A stretch of DNA of 64,000 nucleotides. Source: Pegea sp. RAD2-039 (lineage: Eukaryota > Chordata > Thaliacea > Salpida > Salpidae). This document shows, one piece after another, positions 51,281 to 63,037 of this stretch; the stretch's first letter is position 1; the number at the start of each line of letters is the position of its first letter. The translations under genes were made by a program, and so were the position numbers. The stretch lies in contig JAQGEQ010000270.1 in the NCBI GenBank assembly GCA_034620365.1, positions 1,178,001 to 1,242,000 on the forward strand, written 5' to 3'. The notes under the pieces are model-generated. The model worked only from the letters and a program-made list of their open reading frames with translations, had not been told where the DNA came from and made no database searches.

Positions 51281-51970
51281 GACATATACGTACGTCCAAT
51301 TCTTGAATACAATGTCAGTGCATGGATGCCATATCAAGTTAGTGATATCAAAAAAATCGAATCTGTTCAGGCAACATTTACAAGATTAGTATGTAGGAAA
51401 CTTAATATTAAATATGACAGTTATAAACATCGTCTCAGTCTCTTCAATTTAGATACTTTGGAAATCCGACGAATTAAATACGACCTAATTCTTATTTTTA
51501 AAATCGTCCACAATTTGATTGACATTCAGTTTGATGATTTCTTTTCTATTAGTCATTCCCTCAAGTTATATCAGCTCAGACGACACACATTACACCTTAA
51601 TAAGCCTATATCACCTAGTACATTGGTCAGAGCAAACTTTTTTTCATACCGTACAATTAGTACATGGAACCAGCTGCCATCAGACATTGCCATGTCGAAG
51701 TCACTCTCGTTGTTCAAGCAGAAGTTGATCCGTTATACTATTGCCAACATTGTCATTTCTAAACTGTGATTTTTCTTATCTTTTTTATATTATTAACATT
51801 CCATGTAATTGTTCACTGTTACATGCTTTGAGGACTATCGAAATACTATGTGTTACATCTTTTACTTTCTATACTTTTGGCTAAATAGATGTTATTTGTG
51901 AGAATGTGTGTTAGCGAGAGGTGCTCTTTTCAGGTACCCTCCTTCGCATTTATTGAAATAAATAAATATA
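51281..51970 (+). mobile_element. 5'-truncated CR1/L2-like LINE, open C-terminal reverse-transcriptase frame
   Basis: The frame is open from 51281 to the stop at 51767-51769 (162 residues after an upstream in-frame stop). It starts DIYVRPILEYNVSAWMPYQ, the thumb region just after the palm of CR1/L2/jockey-type reverse transcriptases. It ends with the usual NFFSYRTISTWNQLP block that closes ORF2 in these elements. About 130 bases of 3' UTR follow, then the hairpin tail and an AATAAATAAAT terminus at about 51960. The lack of stops over the remaining frame suggests a fairly recent insertion. No catalytic YADD box or endonuclease is retained, so it cannot move by itself. Confidence 0.85.
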
Positions 51971-53216
51971 ACTCTCCGTTAGAACCTCTAGGCTCTAGCA
52001 GAATGAAGTTTTAGTAGTGTTACATTTCACTTAGCAGGTAAAAAATAAATCAATTTTTTCCGGCGAGATTTTTTAATAGAAATAATATTAAATTTCAAAG
52101 TTATCTTTTCATCTTTCTAATGATGCTTTTGAAAATAATAAAACTTTAAGTTGATTGAATGATCATTGAAAAGCTTGCAATATATAATAAAAACATATTT
52201 AGATACAATCCTTGAATTTCTCACAATTATCAATTAAATTTTTAGATATATATCCTATTAACAAATCTTGATATATTTTTGTTCAATAAATGTTGGTTGT
52301 TAATCTGGAATTTGCATTAAATACTGGTAACCTGTTTCAGGTTCGAAACATACTTATTTTTGGTTGTAGCTCATTGCAACCCAGACTATAGTAATCATTT
52401 GTGTTGATTTACAGTATCAACAACTTTGATGATCATCTTTACGGTAATAAGTCTTCGACTACTTTCCAGACTCAATGCATCGCAATGCAACAATTTGAGA
52501 ACCCCGATTGTAAAATCTCAATTTGAGTTTTCAACTAAAAAACTTGAAAAGTCCAAAATTCGTGCATTGTATCGTTTGTTTTTGTTAATCTGTATGTTTA
52601 TTTATTCTGTAGAGCATCGATTTTAACCAAAAGTCTTTTAAGCTGGTTGATAAAATAAAAGTATTTAAATTAAATTTAGGCAAAAGATAAAAAAAATCCA
52701 TACCACTGAATGAATAAGCTTTTGCAGAAAAAGTCCACAAAAAACCTTTTGGCCCAGATGTTAGCGCTTATTACTAAAAGGTGAAGCAATATAAAGCGGA
52801 GAAGCTTCGACTCAGTCGAACTCTGCATCGGTTGTTTATTATTATTATTTATTATTACAATTTTTAAATTCTTATATTAAAACAATTTCTAGTTATAAAC
52901 TGAACTTTTTAGGGTCTAGATTAGCTACAAATTACTGGCTGAAAGTAATTATAACATTTAAGTACAGAACTAGACTGGGGCAAATTTAATGTGAAAAATT
53001 AAACCAACATCAGAAGAAATATCTAAAAACATGATACTTTTAATAGATGAGTTGTATTAAAGTTAAAACAGAAATTCTTATCAAATTGAAACAATTATTT
53101 GACAAGTTCAATGCAATTAAAATCTTTTTATTTGATTTCTAAATAATAAAAAAACTTTATGGAAATGAGATTTTGAAAGTTTGTAGATAAGTTTAAAAGA
53201 CTTCAAAATTGTCAAA
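51971..53216. other. Noncoding interval with short perfect palindromes
   Basis: No gene supported. Small inverted repeats are present: AACCTG-TTT-CAGGTT near 52330 and TTCGACT-C-AGTCGAA near 52807-52821. A TTATTATTATT-type microsatellite lies near 52835-52856. The last 200 bases should carry the CDC16 3' UTR (minus strand); a minus-strand AATAAA occurs at about 53127-53132. Confidence 0.4.
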
Positions 53217-55019
53217 TTAAAGCGTATCATCTAAGTCCATATCCTCGTCCTTTTTTGGCCATGCCGGCTTACAACCAACTAGTTGTGACGCCGTGGTTCT
53301 GTTTCTAATAATTTTTGGAGTTTGCGGCGTTGATAATACAAGAGATTTTGTTGAAACTTCATCGGGAACAGTTTGATGATTGATTAGATCAACTGTTCTT
53401 GATGTACAAGGTATTTGATGAGCAGGACTGACATATTCTGGAACTTCGTCTTTGCAAAACTGATCTAGAACATTTTCTAGTAAAGAACATGAGATTGCGT
53501 TGTCATGACACAAACTAAGTGATCTATGAAGGTGTTCAATTCCTTTTTTTAGATTTCCCATATAGCAATAAACCAATGCAACTGAAGAATAAGTCTGTGC
53601 CGATTTAGGAGACAATGCTAACGCTTTGAGATGGAAGTGAAGAGATTTCTCAAAATTTTTTAGCTTACGATAAGCATGACCTAAGTTGTTAAGTAGGGGT
53701 TCCCATTCATTGACAGTCACTTCAGGACCCAGTTGTTCTATCTCACCAAGAGCAGCATTAAAGTAATCTAGTGCTCTAGGGTAGTCTTCTTTCACATAAC
53801 ATGTAACACCTAACTCATGTAAAACATGAGGATCTTTAGGAGAGATGTCAAGAGCGGTCATAAAAAACCTTTCAGCAAGTTTTGGGTTACTTGTAATACT
53901 ATACTCAATGCCAATATATAAAAAAGGCAAATGACAACCAGGCATCAGTAAGCTTGCTTTGAAGTAGGCGGCCATGGCTTGATCATGTTCATTACCATTT
54001 GCAAAAGAATGTCCATATGCAAGAAAGGCAGGACCATATAGATTATCTACAAGAGTAGCTTTTTCGAGATATCTTCTTGCAAGATTTTGTTTTGTAGCTT
54101 GCATAAGATAGAAACATCCAACAGCATACCAGGAGACTGATAAATCAGGATAAAGGTCTACTAGTTTATGTGCTAAATAAAAGAGTTTATTTGGCTTTTT
54201 CAGTTGTACTAGTAATGCAATATGCAAAGGTAAACAAAATGTGTGATATGGATCAATACTCATTACACGTTCCGTGATTTGAAAACTACTTTTCATCTCA
54301 CCATTATAATAATGACGTTCTGCTAAAGAGGTAGCAACATCTAGATTACTGTGTAAATTATCAAACTTTACGGGAACTTCAAATTTTTCAGGTTTATCAT
54401 ACTTCTTAAGTCTTGTGCTGTATAAAAATTTCACCATTTCAGCTTCTTCTTTGCTATTACAGTGTTCTTCAAAGTTAAGTGAATCAAGAAGAAGAATTTC
54501 TTCATCAGCTTTTAAAAGATGGTTGTCTACTAACCTGCTGAAAGCTTCAAAACAATAAACATCAGCAACAAGTGCGTCACGATAGCAATCAGAAGCTGTA
54601 TCTTTTACTTCTAATGCACGATATATATCACCTTTCAATAGATACATACTTGCCAGCATTTCTTCATCACTTGGCATATTTTCTAAATTTTTTTGTTTTT
54701 TTGATGAGAATAAAGGCAAACAGATGTCTTCTAAGTACTCTAAAGCAGTTTTCAGCTCATTTGTTTCATAATAACATTTTGAAACATAATATTTAAAAAC
54801 AAAATGCTTCTTATGCAGATTTTTTGACTCAATAAGTTTGGCAGCTCTGTTATATTGTCTCAAACTAAACATGGCTTGAACTAAACTGTAAGCGTCATGT
54901 TCATGATAATTGGATAAAGTTGCAACTTTATCAGCCCAAAATAAAGCACTTTCAAAATTACTTTTTTTTAGAAATCTTTTAGTCTTTTCTCGAAAACTTT
55001 CGATTATTAATTCAGTCAT
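53217..55019 (-). CDS. CDC16: Anaphase-promoting complex subunit CDC16/APC6
   Basis: A single uninterrupted frame of 600 residues; human CDC16 is about 620. Tandem tetratricopeptide repeats cover about residues 20-535. Recognisable blocks include PAFLAYGHSFANGNEHDQAM, PFLYIGIEYS, DPHVLHELGVTCYVKEDYPR and LNNLGHAYRKLKNFEKSLHF. These are the most conserved APC6 repeats. The tail is Ser/Thr-rich with two TP sites (STPQTPK, 563-569), plausible CDK1 targets, and ends acidic (DEDMDLDDTL). As a structural TPR subunit it helps assemble the APC/C ubiquitin ligase that degrades securin and mitotic cyclins. The coding region has no intron, unlike most neighbours, but a polypyrimidine tract and CAG acceptor lie 9 bases before the ATG. 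The mature 5' end therefore comes from elsewhere. Confidence 0.95.
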   Translation of the reverse strand: MTELIIESFREKTKRFLKKSNFESALFWADKVATLSNYHEHDAYSLVQAMFSLRQYNRAAKLIESKNLHKKHFVFKYYVSKCYYETNELKTALEYLEDICLPLFSSKKQKNLENMPSDEEMLASMYLLKGDIYRALEVKDTASDCYRDALVADVYCFEAFSRLVDNHLLKADEEILLLDSLNFEEHCNSKEEAEMVKFLYSTRLKKYDKPEKFEVPVKFDNLHSNLDVATSLAERHYYNGEMKSSFQITERVMSIDPYHTFCLPLHIALLVQLKKPNKLFYLAHKLVDLYPDLSVSWYAVGCFYLMQATKQNLARRYLEKATLVDNLYGPAFLAYGHSFANGNEHDQAMAAYFKASLLMPGCHLPFLYIGIEYSITSNPKLAERFFMTALDISPKDPHVLHELGVTCYVKEDYPRALDYFNAALGEIEQLGPEVTVNEWEPLLNNLGHAYRKLKNFEKSLHFHLKALALSPKSAQTYSSVALVYCYMGNLKKGIEHLHRSLSLCHDNAISCSLLENVLDQFCKDEVPEYVSPAHQIPCTSRTVDLINHQTVPDEVSTKSLVLSTPQTPKIIRNRTTASQLVGCKPAWPKKDEDMDLDDTL

Positions 55020-55028
55020 TTTTATTTT
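55020..55028 (-). promoter_or_regulatory. Splice acceptor 9 nt upstream of CDC16 start codon
   Basis: On the minus strand a T-rich run ending ATCAG immediately precedes a 9-base A-rich leader and the start codon. It implies either a 5' UTR intron or spliced-leader addition. Confidence 0.45.
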
Positions 55029-57585
55029 CTGATAAAAAAAATAGAATATGTGAATAATTATAAAAAATACAATTTTAAAAATATCAAAATTGTTAAATAC
55101 AATTTTTTCAAGATAACTTTTTTAAGTAAAAAACAAATAAAAAGATGTAAAAGTAATATCAAACATTGATATAATTGAAAAATATTTTAAGTTTGCAATA
55201 AAAATATCAATTATATAAAAACTAATATGATTTTTTGTTAATATAAACAACAATTCCTTAAAAATTATTTCATGATACATCATTAAATCAATTTATTTCT
55301 TTATTATTTTATAAATTTTAAGAATATTTTAAAACAAGCATAAATATTATACAATGAACAATTTTATACCTAAATATAAAATATTTGAAAATAGTAAAAA
55401 AGTAAAACATTTTTAAATGTATTAAAATTTTAATTTAAAATACTTTAAAGAAAAACATTAAGGATTATTTATCAATAAATATTATTTTGGGATAAAATCT
55501 GTACTTTTTATGGTAACAAAAAATTACTTCTATAAACTAGTTTATTATGAAGTGGTAGAAATATTAAAATAATTTACAAATAAAATTGCAATACAAACAT
55601 CTTGTATACTTTGAAACCAACTATAAGAAAGCTATTGAAGTCACTTTATATTAAAGTATCCAATATAAATCTTTAATCACTAAAATATCTTACTTGTATA
55701 AATTTCTTCTATAAAATGAATAAAATTAAGAAAAGTTTGTTCCAAACAGATCGATGTTTATTACTACCAACAAGTTTAAAGCCATTTTAACCAAATTCAA
55801 ATAATATTTGGTTTGACAGTAATTCGCGTTTAAGTTTTTACATTAAAAATACTATTGTGTAAATATTTTATCGATTTTCTTTAGATTTTGCTTAAAAATC
55901 AAAATCAAAATAAGAAAGCATAACAATTATTTAAAAATTTTATTGTCGTAGAGCTGGATATTTATTAGGGTTATTATGGCAATCTAAAGCGTACAAAACA
56001 TAAACAGAAGTCTACAAATGATACAACTCTTACATCCACGGTATTATTGGCACCTTAAATGCAAGATAAATAAATTGAATGCAGATAATAGGCTACAAAG
56101 CGCACTTTGTTTTGCGCTGTTTTTTCATCTATTAATAAATGTGAAGTTCAAGATGAAAAAATATATTGGGCGCGCTTTGCAGTCTTTATTTTGTATTTGA
56201 TTCATTTGATTCATTTGATGTCAGATTTTTTCATGCCATGCAGAGATATAAGAGCTAGCAGTATACCGGCTGTTCTTAGTTAAATGGCTGACTGGTTCTT
56301 GTCAGAAACTTCCAACTGCCTGCTTGGATGCAGTATGAAGATATTTGCGATAAACGTTCATATATTTTGCAAGCACATTACTTACTAGTAGCTTCACCAC
56401 AACACGTGAAAATTTTCCCGATAATGTATGATTATGGAAAATGTTTTATTTTGTTTCATTTGAGAAAAGAAAGAGATGATGCTCTGGGTGTAATCGGGAA
56501 AATACTATAGATAATAAATGAATAAAATATATTCAACTAGTAATGATGACACGGAGTACTAATAAAGGTCTGTTTGTTCATTTAAAATAAACAGTTTATT
56601 GTGACATTTCTGCTAATTTGTAGATGATAAAATTTCGTAAGAAGTCTTTCATAATTATTTTTTGTTTTTCTTCAAATTTGTGATATAACAATTTTCGTTA
56701 TTCTTAGCTTGTACAGATTTATTTGTACAATTTCTAAGGTTTTTTCTGTTTTTAATTTTTATTCATAAGAAATACCTGCTACTGTTTTTGTTTATAAATT
56801 AGCATAAATCTTTCGCACATAGTATGGTGGCGTAACAGTAAACATCAACTGATTATAAACAGTGGGAAAACTTAAGGAGCATGGTTAATGATTAATATAA
56901 CTAGATGTACAAACTTTGTGATTGAAGTGAAAAGCTTTACTGAAAGATTTGTTTTCTTTTTACAATTTGTATTTCAATTATCAGTACTTGATTTTAATGC
57001 TAAATATACTTTACTAGTATAATGCTTCATAAAGATTTTTGAACTTAACAAGCTACGATAAACATTGCATTATTTATTTAACTTTGTTCGAATATTTGTT
57101 AAAAATAATAAAATCAATTTGATAAAGTCTTACAAACTTCATATTTTCAACAATTTTTTTAATCCGTTTTCCATAGTTACCAGTTGATAGCTGCAATATT
57201 TAGAATTTATAGATTATAATTTGCTAATGAAATGAGATTTAAAAGAAATAATATAAAATTATCAGTTTTATCTTCTAGACATATGTTAACTACTTAAATC
57301 ATTCAAGTAATTTTTTAGAATGCAGAAATTTGTTTTTATAGTTTTATTCTTTTATGTTTAGTGATGTTGAAAATATCATGCGTCTTGTATAACCATCAAT
57401 ATTTTATAATGATTTTACATCTAATTTTTATTATTATAATTTTCAAAAGTATAAGTATGATTAATATCTTTAGTTTGTACATCAGTAGAATTAACTTTGA
57501 TAAATTTTCAGAAAATCATTATAGCCTTTCTTAATATTTTTAGATATTTATATAAATTAAAGTATTCACTAATATAAGCTGCAAT
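55029..57585. other. Noncoding interval
   Basis: AT-rich spacer between divergently transcribed CDC16 (-) and the sulfotransferase-like gene (+). A GATTCATTT triplication lies near 56198-56218. The GC-richer patch 56225-56510 contains a 60-codon plus frame that I could not identify and do not call. Confidence 0.4.
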
Positions 57586-58680
57586 ATGAAAGTTATATTT
57601 GTTGGTTTTGGTCCTCATTTGTCTCATACAATGGCAATTGCTTTAAATGAACTTGGATATGAGAATTATGACTTTTTTGAAAGTTATGAGAAATTAGGAG
57701 ACAAGTGGATGAAGATTTTTGTAAATGGTGGCACTACTAAAGATATTCAATTAATGCTAAAAGATGTTGATTCAGTAACAGGTTTTCCAGCTTGTTATTT
57801 CTGTGAAGAAATTCAAGAAGCATTTCCACAAGTTAAAGTAAGTTTGAAGATATTTTCGATCAGCAAACTAATCTCAACAAGTTCTAATAAAACAATTTTT
57901 ATTTGATTGTTTAAGATAATTTTTTCAAATGAAGTTAGTGAGGAGGCTTGGTGGAAAGATTTGAAAAAGTATTTCAAATTATTACATTCAATTGACAATC
58001 TTTGGTTTGCTTTTTTATCACCATCATATAACAGATTTCAAAACTATTTAGGTTCAATGTGTAAGTTTTATGTTTCATCTCTTCAATTCGTAATTGTTGA
58101 AGAATATTTCATGTTGATGATAGTTAAAAGAATAAAATGAATTAATTCAATTCACTTAAAAAGGTATTTTTATCAAACTTTAGGTAAAAGTATGTTTGGT
58201 AATCTTGTGACAACATCTTGGACTGGTAAAAAAACTTTCAACAAACTTGCTGCGTCAATCACATATCGACAACACAATGTTTATGTTTTAGAGGTTATTT
58301 TTGAGTATTAGCTATAAATTTTTAATCTAATTGTAATTATAAAATAAATCTCACTACTAACTTATCAATTCAAAGATACGTTATTAAAATGTCTCCAATA
58401 TTTTGCTCATAAAAAGATATTTTCAACATAAAGTTTTCATTTATAGAATACTCCTGAGGACAACTTTTTGCTTTTTGACTTTAAGGATGGCTGGGAACCT
58501 TTATGTAAATTTTTAGATAAACCTATACCACAGACCCAATTTCCTGATAAAGATCAAGAAGATTACAGCAAAATTATCTCTTCTAGCTTAGTGTTTAAAC
58601 GAATAAGATTTCAAAATAAGATTTCTTTAGGATTAGCATCTTGTATTTCAATTTTATTAATTTCAAGACTAATTCTCTAA
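57586..58680 (+). CDS. Sulfotransferase-like P-loop protein with altered PAPS loop
   Basis: Four exons (57586-57837, 57916-58060, 58184-58293, 58447-58680) join in frame to 246 residues. The layout matches the animal family of small P-loop sulfotransferase-like proteins (Sulfotransfer_4 type). It has an N-terminal strand MKVIFVGF, LGYENYDFFE, the GGTT...DVDSVTGFPACYF block, a WWKDL segment, and a late FDFKDGWEPLCKFLDKPIP block. Active members carry a (K/R)TGT loop for the PAPS 5'-phosphosulfate. Here residues 7-16 read GFGPHLSHTM, so that loop is replaced, and the usual arginine after the next strand is absent (IIFSNEVSEE). The last 22 residues form a hydrophobic segment that could anchor it in a membrane, leaving a very short C-terminal end. 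It may be a catalytically dead or repurposed member. Introns are short (78-153 bp). Confidence 0.75.
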
Positions 58681-61190
58681 TCATTCTATCTTACATTTAA
58701 AATGATAATCTCAGAGGCTCATGAGCTGAAATTGTTCAATTTTCATTTGTTGTCATAATTTTTTGATATTATTTTCTTCTTACTTGTTTATTAGACAAAC
58801 TTCATCTATCATTACAATTTACAATAAGATGTACAATTTACAATTTTTCTTATCAGTAACATTTTTCAGTTTTTTGTTTTATCATGTTGAATGTTTAATA
58901 AAAGTTAAGCATTTTGCTTGCTTGTTGTAAAGTTTTCTGTTCGTCTACCACCATATTTGATTTATTATAGCTGTGCTTTATCAATTCCCGTTTAAAGCTT
59001 ACAAGTTTGATAAAATACTAATTTTATTATTTTCATAATTTGTAAGATATCTTTCAATATGGGTTGTGGAAGGTAAACATTTCTCTTTCATAATCATTTG
59101 GACTTAACATTTAGGAAAAAGTTTAACTAAGTAAATCTTAAAAAGTTACTGGAAGTTGGTTTAACTCTGAATAATTCTGAAGTCTTTTTGAGCTGACTTA
59201 AAATATGTTTGTAACGATAACTTTACAAAAACTCAAATAATTAAGTTTTGTAGTTTCACTACAATGAACTGTAAACGTTCTCAGCAAAAAATTTATTTTT
59301 TATGAAAAAAGATTTTGATAAAAAAAGTTAGAAAAAAATTATATCAAAAAATTGCGCAAAATACTTTGACTGGGACAAGTTTTAAGCATCTCAGATCATA
59401 CCATTCGGCCTAAGACTAGATTTGCTAATCAAATTTGGCAACTGGGCGATGATTTTATCAAACTACGCGCTTTGAAAGACTTTTTATCTGGTGTATTCAC
59501 ACCCGACATCTAGCTTTTTTGGAAAGGGTCTTCGTATTATTTAAAAAAATTGAATTTGAAATCATATTTTCTTTAGGAATGTTGAAACTGATAATAATTT
59601 TACTTTTTTTTAATCAGATATCTTTTAAAAAACTTTTATTAACAACTCAAAATTATAGTAAGCATTGGAGAAGTTTTAACAAAACTAATCAGTGATCATT
59701 TGTATTTCTAAGTAAGTATCCTCGATGTAAGTGAGGTTTATAAGCTATAAAGTTTATAAAATATAAAACCGATATAATATTACTAAGAATCTCAAATACC
59801 AGCAGAAAAGTTTTTTTCTGTGACGCCTATAACAATTTCTTTAGCGCTACAAGTGAAACACACAAAAACTATAATTTGATGACTGATTCCAACAGGATAT
59901 CTCGAAATAAGTAAAAATTCAATCTCTAATAAAGTTTGTATATTGACCGTGAAGAAATTTGGGAGAGACAAAATATGACTTTTGAGACTTGGCTACGGAT
60001 TGACCTGTTTGAATGGCGTGCCGCTAACATTATCAATCACAAGGTCCTAAATTCCGCCTTGACCATCTCTTTGGGGGTCGTTTAAATCGTTTATGTGATC
60101 ACTAGATGTTGCTTACTGTGTTAAGACCATTTAATTACGAATTAAAGCAACTCTTGTGAAAATATCTTTAAAAATAGTTTTAATCTCAATCGACACCTCT
60201 TCGTTTAATAAGCTCACCCACGAAATTTTATTTAAGTGTTTTAGATCCGAGTATTTAAAGCTATAGTTGCTAGTTTTATAACATTTAAAGTTATTATTTA
60301 TATACTCCGCATAGCATCCGTATTCATTAAATGTCAATAGCTTGTTATTGATATATATGATCAAAGTAACAGATGGAATGAAGTTGACAGCCATATTTCC
60401 TATCTATCTACATATGTCTTTTGATTATAGTGAAATGCATTTTACGTTGAACTACCCCCTACTCTTTAAATTTATTACTCGTTGAAACAGCCTAGTTTTT
60501 TGGGACAATGATGTTGAAGCCTACAAATTGTAAATTTTCTTTCTAAGTTTGCTCCTATGGTTTTCTTTCTGGTTCATAGGTTTTATGTCTGGGTTTATTC
60601 CCATAGCCTCTGTTTCTACGGAAGCAGCCACGAAGCAGTCGCACTACTTATCCATAGTTGGAAAAAATGCTTTTGACGCTTGTTAATTCTTGGCGTAATA
60701 TAGTGCCGTATGACGTATCCATGATGATGAGGTGGGTTTCAAGCCCATGTGTTTTAAACACAACAGATAAGCCTCCAATCTATTTAAGTACTCGTATATT
60801 TCATCGCTTTATAATTTAAATATTGGAAAACTGTAGATTTAAATTCAATACTTATACAAATATTTAAAGTGTTAAAAATTGAATTTATTTTTTAAATCTA
60901 AGAAAATTTTATCTGCTTGTCTTTACAACAAAAGATTTCTTTTAATTTTTTGATAGGATATCAACTGATTTCAACTCAAGAGTCCACAATTAAACTTTCT
61001 TGTGAATTATTTTTTAAAGTTTATTGAAACTTTTTAGTCATTTTTTCTAGAATTTTGATTAATTTTGTTAATAGAACATATTTAAAAAAATGATGTCAAC
61101 AAAAGTTTTATGGTAAGTAAATTTATGTATTTATAATAAAACGTTTGGCAACCTCATTCGTATAGGCTCAATTCTGTTAGTATCAAGCAT
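58681..61190. other. Interval with a decayed coding island at about 59.36-60.40 kb
   Basis: Most of the interval is AT-rich. Between 59.36 and 60.40 kb G+C rises and protein-like frames without splice borders occur. A 45-codon plus frame ends near 59514 (FANQIWQLGDDFIKLRALKD). A plus frame of about 50 codons follows at about 59935-60086 (EEIWERQNMTFETWLRIDLF), and an 87-codon minus frame lies at 60131-60394 (TFNEYGCYAEYINNNF). I cannot name any of these. A degraded DNA transposon or virus-derived insertion is a guess. The final part is the RPL18 promoter region. Confidence 0.3.
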
Positions 61191-61197
61191 CCTTTTC
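61191..61197 (+). promoter_or_regulatory. Probable TOP transcription start of RPL18
   Basis: CCTTTTC followed by G starts 35 bases before the RPL18 ATG and fits the 5' terminal oligopyrimidine motif of ribosomal-protein mRNAs, a target of growth-dependent translational control. No TATA box is obvious at the expected distance. Confidence 0.5.
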
Positions 61198-61225
61198 GTA
61201 GTGATAGTCAGAGCTGCTAGATAAG

Positions 61226-63020
61226 ATGGTAAGATTTTACTTTATAAATAAATTATTTTTAGAAACTGCTTTCTACTTTTATATTTATTCAGATGCTAAA
61301 ATTTTAGCCTTGCTATTTTTTTGATTTTTTTTAGTATAGATTTTTTTCTTGAATTTTTATCTGTTTATTTATAAGCTTGACTTCAACTGTTTCATGATTT
61401 TAGTTTTTAAAAAATAAACTTTTCTTTCATAAAAGTAAAATTTGTTTTTCATGGTATTTTCTTTTTCTTCTAAATTATGTAAAGTAATTAGTTTTCAATT
61501 TATTTCTTGTTAAATTTGTATTTTTAAATAACTAATTCGTATAACAGCAAATTTTTCCATTATGTTTGATGGCAACATAATATAATCATCATTTTTGTTA
61601 ACAAATTTAAATGTTAATTTATTTGCTTTCTTTTTTCAATGTCTTGTAAGATAATTTAGTTATTTTTAAATTATACTTGTAAATTATTTTTTTCATCTTT
61701 TTAACTTGAATTAGTATTTAAACTTTAGTTTTGTAATAGTTTTTTAGAATTATATGAAATTTTTGTTTATCATCTTTTGCTGAGCAATTAAAAAACTATT
61801 TGAATTATTTAAGTTTTGTTTCTAGCTAATTTTTTTATGGATCATGAATGACTTTTTTCTTTTTGTAGGGTATTGATATCCGCCATAATAAGGATCGTAA
61901 AGTGGTGAGGAAGACACCAAGAAGTGATGATATTTATATCAAGCTTTTGGTCAAAGTAAATTATCTATTTGCATTATAAAAAAAATAACCTGTGGAAAAA
62001 CTATTTTACTTATATTAAAGAATTCTTATCATGGATAATTGTTATGTTATATATTGTTAATGTGTAGTTATGGATTTTTATATAATAAAATATCACTTTC
62101 TAGTTTTTTATTTTGTTATAAGATCTTCTTAAGAAGACATAATAATTTTTTTTTATAAAAATAAAATAATAAATATTTCACATGATTATTTAACAAACTT
62201 GATCAATCAACTCAATACCACGTTTTAGAAAAATTGTTTAATTATTATCTTTAATTATATATTTTTATTAAAGCTTTATAGGTTTTTGGCTCGTCGAACT
62301 GATAGTGGTTTCAATAGAGTTGTCTTGAAAAGACTTTACATGAGCAGAACTAACAAACCTCCTCTGTCACTTTCACGCTTGGTGAGTTATTTATTTATAA
62401 ATAAGTTATAAATTATAAATGAGTTAAGATAGTTATGAAATAATGATTCTAGAGTTCTAAATCATTTGAAACTGAAATTCTTTAGCTACCCTCTTACGTA
62501 AATACGAACAAATGTTTTAAGTGGTAAATTTTGGCGTAAAATATCAAATAAATTTGTTTATAGATGAAGAACATGAACAAACCTGATCGTTTGAACAAAA
62601 CCGCAGTTGTGGTTGGAACTATCACCAATGATACGAGATATCTGAAAAAACTTCCAAAGTTGACAGTAAGATCAATAAATATGCAACTAAATCTTCATTA
62701 ATAATCACTTTCAACAGGTTTGTGCCCTTCATGTCACTGAGGGAGCTCGTGCTCGCATCTTGGCTGCTGGTGGAACTATCTTAACGTTCGATCAGCTCGC
62801 TCAACAAGCTCCTAAGGGTGAAAATACAGTTTTGATGCAAGGTAGGTTTTATTTTTAACTTTATGCTCCTAAACTGATTCAAACTCTCGTTGTAGGTCCT
62901 CGTAAAGCACGTGAGGTCTATAGACACTTTGGACCTGCTCCAGGTGTTCCTAAGAGCCACACTAAGCCTTATGTTCGATCTAAGGGACGCAAATTTGAGC
63001 GTGCCCGTGGTCGTCGTTAA
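61226..63020 (+). CDS. RPL18: 60S ribosomal protein L18 (eL18)
   Basis: Six exons (61226-61228, 61869-61955, 62274-62381, 62564-62665, 62718-62841, 62896-63020) give 182 residues. The first coding exon holds only the ATG, a layout common in ribosomal-protein genes. Conserved blocks run the whole length: [98 protein letters not shown]. It is a component of the large cytosolic ribosomal subunit. The protein stops at ARGRR and lacks the roughly six-residue tail found in human RPL18 (188 aa). Codon use is richer in G+C than neighbouring genes, as expected for a highly expressed gene. The 3' UTR is very short. Confidence 0.96.
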
Positions 63021-63037
63021 GCGTCGAGCATAATTTC

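Noticed and set aside
52319..52420. tRNA-like stretch (GGTTGTAGCTCATTGCAACC and nearby palindrome)
   Set aside because: No consistent acceptor stem, anticodon arm or T-loop could be drawn.
56281..56510. Short plus-strand frames starting MADWFLSETSN and MQYEDICDK
   Set aside because: They overlap in different frames, have no exon borders linking them to the downstream gene and match nothing I know.
61229..62273. Intronic snoRNAs in RPL18 (common hosts)
   Set aside because: I found no paired C (RTGATGA) and D (CTGA) boxes at suitable spacing with a terminal stem.
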